DNA of 64,000 bases from Rapana venosa (lineage: Eukaryota > Mollusca > Gastropoda > Neogastropoda > Muricidae): assembly GCA_028751875.1 (NCBI GenBank), contig CM054157.1, positions 1,331,973-1,395,972 of the forward strand, in the 5' to 3' direction. How positions within the stretch are numbered: position 1 is the first letter of the stretch; the number at the start of each line of letters is the position of its first letter. A program made the translations under genes and the position numbers. The notes beneath the pieces are model-generated. The model had not been told where the DNA came from, made no database searches, and saw only the letters and a list, made by a program, of their open reading frames with translations. This document shows positions 63,967 to 64,000 of the stretch, in pieces.

Positions 63967-64000
63967 AGGATGGTAAAGACGTTCGCCTGCCAACAAGTAA
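63966..64000 (+). mobile_element. tRNA-like SINE head cut by the window end
   Basis: GGCAGGATGGTAAAGACGTT then CGCCTGCCAACAAGTAA; the same head as on the minus strand at 11105-11185. Directly joined to the LINE 3' region. Confidence 0.6.

Overview
This window is animal nuclear DNA. It is intron-rich, and coding exons make up only a few percent of it. The rest is packed with microsatellites, minisatellites, tRNA-derived SINEs and 5'-truncated LINEs. The repeat spectrum (SINE families with a tRNA-like head and an (AATAAAT)n tail, very abundant CA/TG arrays) and the protein divergence suggest a lophotrochozoan, most likely a gastropod mollusc. That assignment is inferred from repeat style and remembered family features, not from a database search.

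Layout. (1) 1-1602: a decayed CR1/jockey-like LINE interrupted by a second LINE. (2) 2366-7874, plus strand: the last four coding exons of a gene for a single-pass membrane protein that I do not recognise. (3) 7875-16608: intergenic and 3'-flanking DNA with LINE and SINE remnants and a 40-bp minisatellite. (4) 16609-48787, minus strand: a complete DHX37 gene (DEAH-box RNA helicase of small-subunit ribosome biogenesis; kurz in Drosophila, Dhr1/Ecm16 in yeast). I could follow 28 coding exons in phase, giving a 1164-residue protein, close to the human length. (5) 48788-51583: the region between the two divergent start codons. (6) 51584-62401 and beyond the window, plus strand: the first seven coding exons (279 residues) of VPS53, a subunit of the GARP and EARP tethering complexes. 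(7) 62930-64000: a decayed LINE and the start of a SINE cut by the window edge.

DHX37 (ribosome assembly) and VPS53 (endosome-to-Golgi tethering) are arranged head to head, and DHX37 and the unidentified gene tail to tail. They share no pathway that I can see; all look like ordinary chromosomal genes.

The most unusual signal is in the introns. In three places a tandem array is built from a copy of the neighbouring exon edge together with its splice site: VPS53 exon 4 (15 acceptor copies, 35-bp period), DHX37 exon 8 (nine intronic acceptor copies) and DHX37 exon 21 (two intronic copies of the donor edge). Many VPS53 array units place a 3' splice site directly against a 5' splice-site-like sequence (CAG|GTAAAA), the arrangement of recursive splice sites. 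Another array in DHX37 intron 7 has a similar AG|GT layout. Other notable items are a young SINE joining a tRNA-like head to a 5S rRNA core, a piggyBac-type element inside a SINE, two 0.7-kb TTAA-flanked MITEs, and truncated LINE tails with perfect target-site duplications.
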